Origin: Sorangium cellulosum
GTDB lineage: Bacteria; Myxococcota_A; Polyangia; Polyangiales; Polyangiaceae
Assembly (NCBI RefSeq): GCF_002950945.1
Contig: NZ_CP012673.1
Span: 4,091,001-4,155,000, forward strand
Length of the DNA: 64,000 nt
Direction: 5' to 3'
A program made the translations under genes and the position numbers. The notes beneath the pieces are model-generated. The model saw nothing but the letters and a program-made list of their open reading frames with translations, was not told the origin of the DNA and did no database searches. This document shows, in pieces, positions 25,014 through 33,212 of the stretch; the stretch's first letter is position 1; each line of letters opens with the position of its first letter.

Positions 25014-26189
25014 ATGCGCGACGTCTGCTGGCGCTGCCGGCGCCCCCGTCCGGTCTGCTACTGCGCGCTCCTGCCCTCGCTCCCGACGAGGACCCGGGTC
25101 GTGCTCCTCCAGCACCCGCGCGAGCGCCGCGTGGGCATCGGCACCGCGCGCATGACGCACCTCTCCCTGCCGAACTCCGAGCTGCACGAGGGCGTGGTCT
25201 TCGAGGACGACGCGCGCATCGCCGCGCTCGCCAGCGATCCGACGACGGCGGTGCTCTTCCCCGGCGGAGACGCCCACCCGGCGGGGGGCGCGCCGGCGCC
25301 GCCGGTGCGGACGCTCATCGTCGTCGACGGCACGTGGTGGCAGGCGAAGAAGATGCTCGCGCAGAACCCGCGCCTGGCCTCGGCGCGCCGCATGGGCGTG
25401 ATCCCCCGGGCGCCGGGCAACTACCGCATTCGCAAGGAGCCCCGGCCGGAGTGCCTCGCCACGGTCGAGGCCGTGGCGAGCGCGCTGGCCGCCCTGGAGG
25501 ACGAGCCCGCGCGCTTCGAGCAGATGCTGCGGGCCTTCGTGTTCATGGTCGACCGGCAGATCGAGCACCAGGCCAGGAACGACGCTCCCCGCCGGCGGCG
25601 CGTGACGGCCGCCTCGCCGCTCTCGCCGCTGCGCCCTTATCTCGACGGCCCGGCGCGGGTGGTGCTGGTCGAGGGCGCGGCCAACCCCGGGCCACCGGCG
25701 GGCGGCGGCGAGGCGCGGCCCGAGCTCGTGCACCTCGTGGCCAGCCGCGCGTCGGGGGAGCGGTTCGAGGCGTTCGTGCGCCCGCGGCGGCCGCTGGGGC
25801 AGGGGGTTTGCCACCAGATCGAGGTGCCCGAGCCGCGTTGGATGGAGGACGGCGAGGACGTGGGCGCGGCGCTTTCGCGGTTCCGCGCGTTCGTCGGCGA
25901 GGGGAGCGCGCTCGGCGTGTGGGGCTCGTTCGTGGTGGAGCTGCTCGAGCAGGAGGGCTTTCGAGAGGGCTTCGCGCGCGTGCCCCTCCTCGACCTGCGC
26001 ACGCTGGCGGCGAGGCGCCTCGGGCGGCGGCCCGGCGGCATCGACAAGGGGGCGAGGGCGCTCGGGGCGCCCGGGGGCGACACGCCGCCGGCGCGGGGGA
26101 GCGGGCGGGCCGGGCGCACGGTGGGGTGGCTGGAGGTCGTGCTCGCGCGGCTGATCGAGCTCGCGCGGGAAGAGGCGGTGTCCGCATAG
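25014..26189 (+). CDS. DTW-domain protein fused to a degenerate exonuclease-like domain
   Basis: 391 residues. Residues 1-185 are a DTW domain: zinc-type Cys cluster CWRCRRPRPVCYC, then LLQHPRERRVGIGTARM, LFPGGDA, and the signature VVDGTWWQAKKML with PGNYRIRKEPRPECLATVEA. DTW enzymes transfer the 3-amino-3-carboxypropyl group of SAM to tRNA uridine (acp3U). Residues about 220-370 resemble the DnaQ/ExoI 3'-5' exonuclease fold (FEAFVRPRRPLGQGVCHQIE; LSRFRAFVGEGSALGVWGSF; VPLLDLRTLAARRLG), but the first DxE and the later acidic residues are not evident, so that domain is probably inactive and used for RNA binding. Confidence 0.8.
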   Translation: MRDVCWRCRRPRPVCYCALLPSLPTRTRVVLLQHPRERRVGIGTARMTHLSLPNSELHEGVVFEDDARIAALASDPTTAVLFPGGDAHPAGGAPAPPVRTLIVVDGTWWQAKKMLAQNPRLASARRMGVIPRAPGNYRIRKEPRPECLATVEAVASALAALEDEPARFEQMLRAFVFMVDRQIEHQARNDAPRRRRVTAASPLSPLRPYLDGPARVVLVEGAANPGPPAGGGEARPELVHLVASRASGERFEAFVRPRRPLGQGVCHQIEVPEPRWMEDGEDVGAALSRFRAFVGEGSALGVWGSFVVELLEQEGFREGFARVPLLDLRTLAARRLGRRPGGIDKGARALGAPGGDTPPARGSGRAGRTVGWLEVVLARLIELAREEAVSA

Positions 26190-26265
26190 GCTCCCTCGCT
26201 GGGGTCGTCACGTCGCTCCACCGTGGGATCCGAGGTGCTCGATCGTCCCGGCCCCCGCGAGCCGC

Positions 26266-27690
26266 TCAAGGATCGAGATCCAGGACCTCTGGACCGAGCG
26301 GGGTGCCCTGGCACGTGTTGTAGCCCTTGCGCAGATCTCTCAGGCACTCGAGGCCTGGCTCACACTCGAAGTCGTGGCTGCAAGGACCTTCGCCCGGGCC
26401 ACACGAGTGCAAGGTAATGCAGCGCAGCTCGAAGTCGGGGTCCGGCTGGCAGATGCCGTAGCCGTGCGCGGCGGAGAACGTGCAGATGCCCCCGCGGCAC
26501 TCGAAGTCGTTGTCGCACGGGCCCCCGCCCACGCCGCAAGGGTTCGTGCTCGTGCAGATGTCCGAGGAGCGCATGCAGACGCTGACGGACTGAGGGAAGC
26601 CGAACAGCGGTCCCGCGTTGCGCGCGCAAGAGAGGCCGGAGCTGCATTCGCTCGTCGAATCACAGTGGCCCTCGCCGCGGTTGCAGAGGAAGTCGCTCGA
26701 GCAGAAGCTCGCGTGGCCCGGCGGGTGCAGGCAGACGTCCGTGGCCGAGCTGAAGCCGAGGCGCGCGCCCACGTCGGCCGTACAGAGCAGGCCGGACGCG
26801 CACTGCGCGTTGCCATCGCAGTCGCCCACGTGGGCAGGGCACGAGCCCCCGTCGCAACGATCCGCGCGGCCATCGCGAGGAGCGCCGATGGTGTCCAGGA
26901 TCCAGGTCGCGCCGTGGGACACGCGGGCGAACACGCTGATGCCCCCGCACCCGGTGGGCCCCCAGCTCGTCACGCCGGCGAGCGCAGGGGTGCCGTCAGG
27001 CCCGCGCACGACGAACGGACCGCCGGAGTCCCCGTTACAGGTCGACCGCCCGGCGCCGGTGGTTGCCAGCATGTCGTGCGTGACGGCGGGATGAACGTTG
27101 TCGCGGACGATCGTGAGGTCCACCTCTTGCAACTGGTCGGGGAAGGGGCCCTCGCCCCGCAGCCTGCCGAAGCCGGTGGCGGTGCCCGTCGCGCCGACGT
27201 CCGTCCAGCCGTCGCGGGCGTGCTCGTCGGTCGCGATCTCGATGGCGCGGAGGTTGGGATGCGCCGGGTGGAGCGGCAGGGGCGCCGAGAGCCGCAGCAG
27301 CGCGAGGTCGCTCGTCAGCGTCCAGGGATCGAAGCCCGGGCGGCGAGCGATCTCGCGCACGTCGCGCACGACGGCGCGCTCGGTCAGGTGATCGCTGCCA
27401 GCGACCACCCGGATATCGGAGGCACCGAAGCCGTCGACGCAGTGCTGGGCTGTCAGCACCCATTCGCTAGCGATGATGGATCCTCCGCAAAAGAAGATGC
27501 CTCCTGGCGCTTCGAGGCGCACCTGCCAGGGATGACGCGTGATGGAAGTACTCGAGCCTCCGACGATGGCGGCCTCGCTCGAGCCGACGTCCTCGGGGGC
27601 GGCGGCAGCGTCATCCTTCTCCGCCCCGGCGCAGCCGAGGCCGTGGGTCGCAGTTAACAACAATCCGAACATGATGGGGCGCAGGTTCAT
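26266..27690 (-). CDS. secreted trypsin-like serine protease (S1) lipoprotein with Cys-rich tail
   Basis: 474 residues from the ATG at 27690 (AGGGA upstream). Lipobox-like GLGCAG. Activation-type N-terminus AAIVGGSS, catalytic His in LTAQHCVDG, Asp in TSDLALLRL, Ser in CNGDSGGPF, all in S1A order within residues about 42-290. The C-terminal about 180 residues are four Cys-rich repeats (GNAQCASGLLC, STSECSSGLSC, NDFECRGGIC, HDFECEPGLEC), a pattern common in myxobacterial surface proteins. A secreted digestive or predatory protease is likely; the anchor and tail suggest it stays at the cell surface. Confidence 0.88.
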   Translation of the reverse strand: MNLRPIMFGLLLTATHGLGCAGAEKDDAAAAPEDVGSSEAAIVGGSSTSITRHPWQVRLEAPGGIFFCGGSIIASEWVLTAQHCVDGFGASDIRVVAGSDHLTERAVVRDVREIARRPGFDPWTLTSDLALLRLSAPLPLHPAHPNLRAIEIATDEHARDGWTDVGATGTATGFGRLRGEGPFPDQLQEVDLTIVRDNVHPAVTHDMLATTGAGRSTCNGDSGGPFVVRGPDGTPALAGVTSWGPTGCGGISVFARVSHGATWILDTIGAPRDGRADRCDGGSCPAHVGDCDGNAQCASGLLCTADVGARLGFSSATDVCLHPPGHASFCSSDFLCNRGEGHCDSTSECSSGLSCARNAGPLFGFPQSVSVCMRSSDICTSTNPCGVGGGPCDNDFECRGGICTFSAAHGYGICQPDPDFELRCITLHSCGPGEGPCSHDFECEPGLECLRDLRKGYNTCQGTPLGPEVLDLDP

Positions 27691-28073
27691 GGCACTCCCT
27701 CTAGGTGGAACAAAGAGCCGCGTCGCAGTCGGGCGCCCGCGTGACGCGCCGACCTCGTTCGCCGCGCGCTTCCATTGCACCCGTCGGGCCAGCCCCGAAC
27801 GCACGATCTCGCCGCCTGTCCCGCGCCGATTCACAGGGCGGTTGCGCTCATGCGACGGCCGATCGCGATACGCGTCCCATGTGGCACGTCCGACGGTGCC
27901 AGGGTGGCACGTGCCGCTCGGTGAGCGCCGCCGGCTTTCTGCCGCGCAGGAGCCGCAGGCTCGCGACGCTCACGCGGAGTCAGGGTGCGAGACCGCTCGT
28001 GGTCAACTCATGAGCGCGCGGGGAGCGGACGATTGAGACCAGCGTGCGGCTGTGCGGCTCCCCGCCGGCGCCG
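27691..28073. other. 383-bp gap
   Basis: Lies upstream of the protease gene and downstream of the small gene at 28074. No convincing gene or structure was seen; it should contain the protease promoter. Confidence 0.3.
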
Positions 28074-28553
28074 TCACGGATCCGGCCACTCGAGCCGCAT
28101 CTCTCCCCGGTAGGGCGTCGCCTTCCAGTGCCCGAGCAGGCGGCGCATGCGCTCCTGCACGCGCTCGACGAACTCCGCCGTCAGCCAGCCGGGTGGCGTC
28201 CAGCCCGTCGCGGGCGCGTGACTCACGAGCTGCGTCACGAGCTCTTCCGCCGTCCGCCCCTTCACGGCGCCCGTCAGCACCGAGACGACCCGCTCGACGA
28301 GCGCGGCCTCCTCGCTCTCGGCCGCCATCATGGCCTCGCCGGCGCGGTCGTTCAGCTCCGCGAGCGTCTTGCCCTTCGCCAGGTTGCCCCAGAACCCGCC
28401 GCTGAGCCCCGCCTCGGACTCGACGGCGAAGTGCAGGAGATCGTGGACGAGGAAACTCCGCGTCTCGCACTCCACGCGGTCGCGCCTCCCGTCCTTCCGC
28501 ACGACGTCGAGCTCATGCCGAGCATCGGAGATCTTCCGGAGCACGATCTGCAT
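28074..28553 (-). CDS. conserved hypothetical protein downstream of pnkp
   Basis: 159 residues from the ATG at 28553. QIVLRKISDARHELDVVRKD, CETRSFLVHDLLHFAVESEA, GGFWGNLAKGKTLAELND and the C-terminal RRLLGHWKATPYRGEMRLEW form a compact, apparently conserved sequence that I recall as an uncharacterised protein family in proteobacteria; no function is known to me. No signal peptide or membrane helix. It begins 65 bp after the pnkp stop on the same strand and could be a third member of the transcription unit. No strong ribosome site is visible. Confidence 0.7.
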   Translation of the reverse strand: MQIVLRKISDARHELDVVRKDGRRDRVECETRSFLVHDLLHFAVESEAGLSGGFWGNLAKGKTLAELNDRAGEAMMAAESEEAALVERVVSVLTGAVKGRTAEELVTQLVSHAPATGWTPPGWLTAEFVERVQERMRRLLGHWKATPYRGEMRLEWPDP

Positions 28554-28618
28554 GCGCCATGGATACCACGACGGCAGTCCGCCACAAGGCGCCGCGGGGA
28601 GCGCGCCTCTCTGGCGGA

Positions 28619-31204
28619 TCACAGCCGCGGGTCGACAGGCTCGCTCTCCAGCGCGAGCACCCCGAACACGCACTCGTGCACGCGGTAGAGCGGCTCGCCC
28701 TCGACGAAGCGGTGGAGCGCCTCCAGCCCGAGCGCGTACTCCCGGAGCGCGAGCGCGCGCTTCGCCCCGACCCCCCGGCTGCGCAGGCGCGCGAGGTGCT
28801 CCGGCATCAGGTACTCGGGGCCGTAGATGATGCGCAGGTACTCCGGCCCGCGGCACTTGATCGCCGGCTGCACGAGCCCGCGCGGGCCGCGCACGACCCA
28901 CTCCCACGACTTCACCACCATCCCCTCGCCGCCGCGCTCGACGAGCTCCGTCCAGAAGGCCACCGCCTGGGCCTCGCTCGCGGGATCCGACAGGTCGACC
29001 ACGCGGTGCGGCGTCGGCGCCATCAGCGCGGGATCCGCCTCGCAGAGGCGCCCGAGGAGCCGCAGGTGGAAGCCGTGGTCCCGCGCCGCGTGCACCGCGC
29101 CCTCGCTCGCGAGCAGGTGGAACGGCGCGAGCCGGATATCGGCCAGCGAGCGCACCGGCCAGCAGTAGCGCCGGTACGCCGCCACGTACCCCTCCATCGC
29201 CGCCCTGCGCGCGACGTGCCGTTGCAACAGGGGCCGCGCGCTCTCGTCCCGCGCCGCCGCCTGCTCGAGCGCCCGCACCGCCGCGCCGAGCGACGCGCGG
29301 CCCGACGCGCCCACGGCCGCGTACTGCCCGCGCAGGAGATCCTGCGCCTTCGCCGACCAGGGCAGGATCTCCGCGTCGAGGCACACCCAGTCCGTGCCGA
29401 GCTCGGCCCACAGGTCCGCGCGGTCCATCGCCGCGCGCACCCGGTCGACGAGCTCCCGGGTCCGCGCCTCGTCCGCGAAGAACGGCCTGCCCGTGCGCGT
29501 CACACACGCGCCGAGCGGCCCCTCGACCACGCGGAAGCGCCGCCGCCGCGCCGCCTCGTCGCGGCACACGACCAGCACCGCGCGCGAGCCCATGTGCTTC
29601 TCCTCGCACACGACGCGGCCCACGCCGTTCTGCCGGAAGTACACGAACGCCTCCCGCGGGTGCTCGAGCAGGCCGCCGTCCTTCGCCGTCTCGCTCGGCG
29701 ACATCGTCGGCGGCAGGTAGATGAGCCACCGCGGATCCACCGCGAATCGGCTCATCGCCTCGAGCGCCGCCGCCGCGTTCTCCTCGCGGATCGTCACCAT
29801 GCCGTGCACCCGCGTCCGGATCGCGCGCCGGCCCCGGACGTCGTCGATGTCGAGCTCGTCGTGCGCCCGCGCCTCGGTCTTCGTTCCGCTCGTTCCGCTC
29901 ACGCCGCGCGCGGGCTCGAGCGGCCGCTGCGGCTCGTAGTACACCCGGCGCGCCTTGACCTCGACGAGCTCGCGCTCCGGGTAGCGGAGCGCCGTGAGCG
30001 CGCCGCCGAACACGCACCCGGTGTCGATGCAGATCGTGCGGTTCTCCCACTCGGCCACGGTCGTCGGCGTGTGGCCGTAGACCACCATCGCCTGGCCGCG
30101 GTACTCCGACGCCCAGTTGAAGCGCACCGGCAGGCCGTACTCGTCCGTCTCGCCCGTGGTCTCGCCGTACAGGCAGAAGTCGCGCACCGCCGAGGATCCG
30201 CGGCCCTGATAGGCCTCCTTCACCCCCGCGTGCGCGACCGCGAGCTTGCCGTCGTCGAGCACGTAATGGCTGACGAGCCCGTCGATGAACTCCGCCACCT
30301 TCGCCTTGAACACGTCCGTCTCCGCCTCGAGCTGCGCGAGCGTCAGCTCGAGCCCGTGGCTCACCCGCACGTCGCGGCCGCGCAGCTTCTTGAGCAGCTT
30401 CACCTCGTGGTTGCCGGGCACGCAGATCGCCGCGCCCGCCTCGACCATCGCCATCGCGAGGCGCAGCACGTCGGGCGAGCGCGGCCCGCGGTCGACGAGG
30501 TCGCCGAGGAAGATGGCGCGCCGGCCCTCGGGGGGCGAAACGCGCGGCGCGTCGGGCAGCCCCGAGAGCCGGTAGCCGAGCGCCTCGAGCAGCTCCACGA
30601 GCTCGTCGAAGCAGCCGTGCACGTCGCCGATGATGTCGAACGGCCCGTGGTCGTCGCGGCGATCGGTCCACAGGCGCTGCCGCTCGATCGTGGCCGCCGC
30701 CACCTCCTCGGGCGAGGAGAGCACGTGCACGTAGCGGAAGCCCTCGCGCCGGAGCTCCCGCAGCGAGCGGCGCATGTCCCGGGTCTGGTTCCGCACGACG
30801 TGGGGGCCGAACTGCCGGTCCGGCCGGGCCGCGTTGCGCGCGTGGCAGAGCTTCTCCGGCAGGTCGAGCACGATCGCCACCGGCAGCACGTGGTGCTGGC
30901 GCGCGAGCTCCACGAACGGCCGCCGGGCGTCCGGCTGCACGTTGGTCGCGTCGACGACCGCGAGCCGCCCGGCCGCGAGCCGCTTGCCCGCGATGTACCG
31001 CAGCACGTCGAACGCGTCCGCCGTGGCCGACTGGTCGCCCTCGTCGTCCGCGACGACGCCGCGGTAGTGGTCGGACGAGAGGATCTCGGACGGCTTGAAG
31101 TGCGCCCTCGCGAACGTGCTCTTGCCGGAGCCGGACGCGCCGACGAGCACGACGAGCGAGAGCGCGGGGACGACGAGGGGCTTCTGCTCGCGCGCCTCGC
31201 TCAC
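28619..31204 (-). CDS. pnkp: polynucleotide kinase-phosphatase-ligase Pnkp (RNA repair)
   Basis: 861 residues from a GTG at 31204 that overlaps the hen1 TGA (GTGA). Three modules: 5' kinase with P-loop GASGSGKST (22-30); metallophosphoesterase with GDVHGC (193-198), GDLVDRG (234-240) and GNHE (264-267), removing 2',3'-cyclic or 3' phosphate; and a C-terminal RNA ligase with nucleotidyl Lys in EEKHMGSR (Lys 536) and later IKCRGPEYLR. Order, length (about 870 in Clostridium thermocellum) and Lys position match bacterial Pnkp. Pnkp heals broken RNA ends, such as ribotoxin-cut tRNA, and seals them only in complex with Hen1, encoded just upstream. Confidence 0.95.
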   Translation of the reverse strand: MSEAREQKPLVVPALSLVVLVGASGSGKSTFARAHFKPSEILSSDHYRGVVADDEGDQSATADAFDVLRYIAGKRLAAGRLAVVDATNVQPDARRPFVELARQHHVLPVAIVLDLPEKLCHARNAARPDRQFGPHVVRNQTRDMRRSLRELRREGFRYVHVLSSPEEVAAATIERQRLWTDRRDDHGPFDIIGDVHGCFDELVELLEALGYRLSGLPDAPRVSPPEGRRAIFLGDLVDRGPRSPDVLRLAMAMVEAGAAICVPGNHEVKLLKKLRGRDVRVSHGLELTLAQLEAETDVFKAKVAEFIDGLVSHYVLDDGKLAVAHAGVKEAYQGRGSSAVRDFCLYGETTGETDEYGLPVRFNWASEYRGQAMVVYGHTPTTVAEWENRTICIDTGCVFGGALTALRYPERELVEVKARRVYYEPQRPLEPARGVSGTSGTKTEARAHDELDIDDVRGRRAIRTRVHGMVTIREENAAAALEAMSRFAVDPRWLIYLPPTMSPSETAKDGGLLEHPREAFVYFRQNGVGRVVCEEKHMGSRAVLVVCRDEAARRRRFRVVEGPLGACVTRTGRPFFADEARTRELVDRVRAAMDRADLWAELGTDWVCLDAEILPWSAKAQDLLRGQYAAVGASGRASLGAAVRALEQAAARDESARPLLQRHVARRAAMEGYVAAYRRYCWPVRSLADIRLAPFHLLASEGAVHAARDHGFHLRLLGRLCEADPALMAPTPHRVVDLSDPASEAQAVAFWTELVERGGEGMVVKSWEWVVRGPRGLVQPAIKCRGPEYLRIIYGPEYLMPEHLARLRSRGVGAKRALALREYALGLEALHRFVEGEPLYRVHECVFGVLALESEPVDPRL

Positions 31205-32745
31205 GACGCCACCTCCGCCGCGACGGGCCCTTCCGCTTCGGCCGCGCCGGGACCATCCGCCGGCCCGGCCCCCTCGGCGGCGCCGGGCCCTTCCGCGGGC
31301 CCTGGCGCGCCCGCCGCCCCGGGCGCTCCTCCCCGGGGCGCCTCCGCGTCCTCTCGCGTGAAGACCGCCATCTGCGTCGGCGCGCCGACCGCGGGATCCA
31401 TCGGGCCGACGGGCAGGTGCTCGACGGTGTAGCCGTGCGCGGCCGCGACCTCGCCGCAGAAGGCGTGGAACTCGGCGCGCGTCCACTCGAAGCGGTGGTC
31501 GCCGTGGCGGAGCGCGCCGGCCGGCATCCCCTCGAACCGGACGTTGTACTCGGCGTTCGGCGTGGTCACGACGACGACCCGCGGCCGCGCGCTCCCGAAG
31601 ACCGTGCGCGCGAGCGCGCCGAGGCGCGGCGGATCCACGTGCTCGATGACCTCGACCAGCGTGGCGGCGTCGTAGCCCGAGAAGCGCGCGTCGCGGTACG
31701 TGACCGACGCCTGGAAGAGCTGGATGCGCCGCTTCTGCTTGTCCGGGAGGTCGTCGAGGCGGAGCCTCTCCTTCGCGATCTCGAGGCTGCGCACCGACAC
31801 GTCCGCCCCGGCGACGCGCTCGAACACGCGCTCGTCGACGAGGCGCTTCAGCAGCTTGCCCTCGCCGCAGCCGAGGTCGATCACGCTCCGCGCCTCCGCC
31901 CGGCGGAGCGCCGCGATCACGGCCGCGCGCCGCGCCTCGTCGAGGCTGATCCGGGCCTCGACCTTGTCCTCGGGGGCCGCCTTGTCGTCCTCGGCCTCCT
32001 CGGGGCTCGCGTCCTCGTCGGCGACGAGCCGGGCGAGCGCCGCGCGGAAGAGCGGCCGGCTGTGCTTCAGGTAGCGCAGCGCGATCGCCTCGCGCTCCGG
32101 GTGCCCCGCGAGCCAGCCCTCGCCCTTGTGGAGGAGGTTCTCGACCTCGGCGTCGCCCACGTAGTAGTGCTTCTTGTCGTCGAGCACGGGCACGAGCACG
32201 TAGAGGTGCGCGAGCAGCTCCCGGAGCCGGCACGTCCGCGCGAGCGCGACGCGCAGGTACACGCTCTGCCCCCACTCCGGGAACACCTCGTCGAGCGGGA
32301 GGCGCTCGGCCGTGACCTCGTAGCCGAGCGGCTCGAACAGCCGCCGGAGCAGCGCCTCGCCCCCGCGGCACGGCAGCGCCTCGATCATCGCGACGAGCGG
32401 GAGCGGCTCGTCGGCGAGCTCCGGGCGATCGCGGCACTTGCCGCCGAGCGCCGAGCCGAAGACCTGCGCGATCGCCACCGAGAGGAACGACGACGCGACG
32501 TAGGGCCGGTCGTTCACGTACTGCGCGAGCGTGCCCGGATCGCCCGGGCCGCGCCCGCGCACGAGGTCCACCGGGTCGACGTCGAGCAGGAGCGCCGCGG
32601 TGCACCGCGCCTCGGTCGCCTCGGGGTAGAACACGTGCGCCTTGCCGAACGAGAGCGGGAACGACTGCGTGTGCGCAGGGTTCTTGACCAGGAGGTAGCC
32701 GAGATCGGTCGCCGGCGGGCGCGTGGTGGTGAGCGTGAGCAGCAT
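31201..32745 (-). CDS. hen1: Hen1, 3'-terminal RNA ribose 2'-O-methyltransferase
   Basis: 514 residues from the ATG at 32745. The N-terminal half (about 1-240: YLLVKNPAHTQSFPLSFGKA, YVASSFLSVAIAQVFG, PEWGQSVYLRV) is the bacterial Hen1 domain that activates Pnkp ligation. The C-terminal methyltransferase has the SAM loop DLGCGEG (290-296) and the Mn-binding set EVIEH (Glu 365, Glu 368, His 369) plus His 417 in GDHRFEWTRAEF. It methylates the 2'-OH at the repair site before sealing so that the junction resists renewed cleavage. A charged linker (about 243-265) and a Pro/Gly/Ala-rich C-terminal tail (about 460-514) are extra. Promoter not identified. Confidence 0.95.
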   Translation of the reverse strand: MLLTLTTTRPPATDLGYLLVKNPAHTQSFPLSFGKAHVFYPEATEARCTAALLLDVDPVDLVRGRGPGDPGTLAQYVNDRPYVASSFLSVAIAQVFGSALGGKCRDRPELADEPLPLVAMIEALPCRGGEALLRRLFEPLGYEVTAERLPLDEVFPEWGQSVYLRVALARTCRLRELLAHLYVLVPVLDDKKHYYVGDAEVENLLHKGEGWLAGHPEREAIALRYLKHSRPLFRAALARLVADEDASPEEAEDDKAAPEDKVEARISLDEARRAAVIAALRRAEARSVIDLGCGEGKLLKRLVDERVFERVAGADVSVRSLEIAKERLRLDDLPDKQKRRIQLFQASVTYRDARFSGYDAATLVEVIEHVDPPRLGALARTVFGSARPRVVVVTTPNAEYNVRFEGMPAGALRHGDHRFEWTRAEFHAFCGEVAAAHGYTVEHLPVGPMDPAVGAPTQMAVFTREDAEAPRGGAPGAAGAPGPAEGPGAAEGAGPADGPGAAEAEGPVAAEVAS

Positions 32746-33212
32746 CGGGGAGCGGCAGTCTACGTGAGCGGGCCTCGCCGCCACAATCCGCGCGCCTCCG
32801 CGCCCCCGCCCGGCCTGCGCGCCGCGCGCGCCGCGCGCGCCCGAGGCGGCCATTGCGCCGCTCGCGCAGGGCGTCGGACTGCCCATGTGACAGGCCACCT
32901 CTCTCCTCGGCTGCGCGCGCGTCGCGAGGCGCGCGGCGGGCTCGGTCAGCGCCGGGATCGCGAGGCGCGCCGGTGGTGGCAGATGCGCCCGCGGGGCCTC
33001 ATGTGGTCAATCCACGCCGGGGCGCGAGCTCTTGTGTTCCTGGTGGAAGTTTCGATGAGGACAGGGCTCCGCTCCGATCTGGGGCGAACATTCCAGAGTC
33101 CTTGTTGGTCAAAAAGCGCTGTCTCTCGCATGAGCGATGGCCAGATTGCTAATCTGCGTATACTTAGTGCTCGGGGGCGCCCTCTCGGCGCGCCCGTAAC
33201 TTGGAGATAATG
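32746..33212. other. 467-bp divergent gap
   Basis: Between hen1 and the expansin-like gene. GC-rich to about 33060, then AT-richer to the expansin start, where its promoter should be. No RNA gene, and no recognised regulator gene for hen1-pnkp, was found. Confidence 0.3.
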
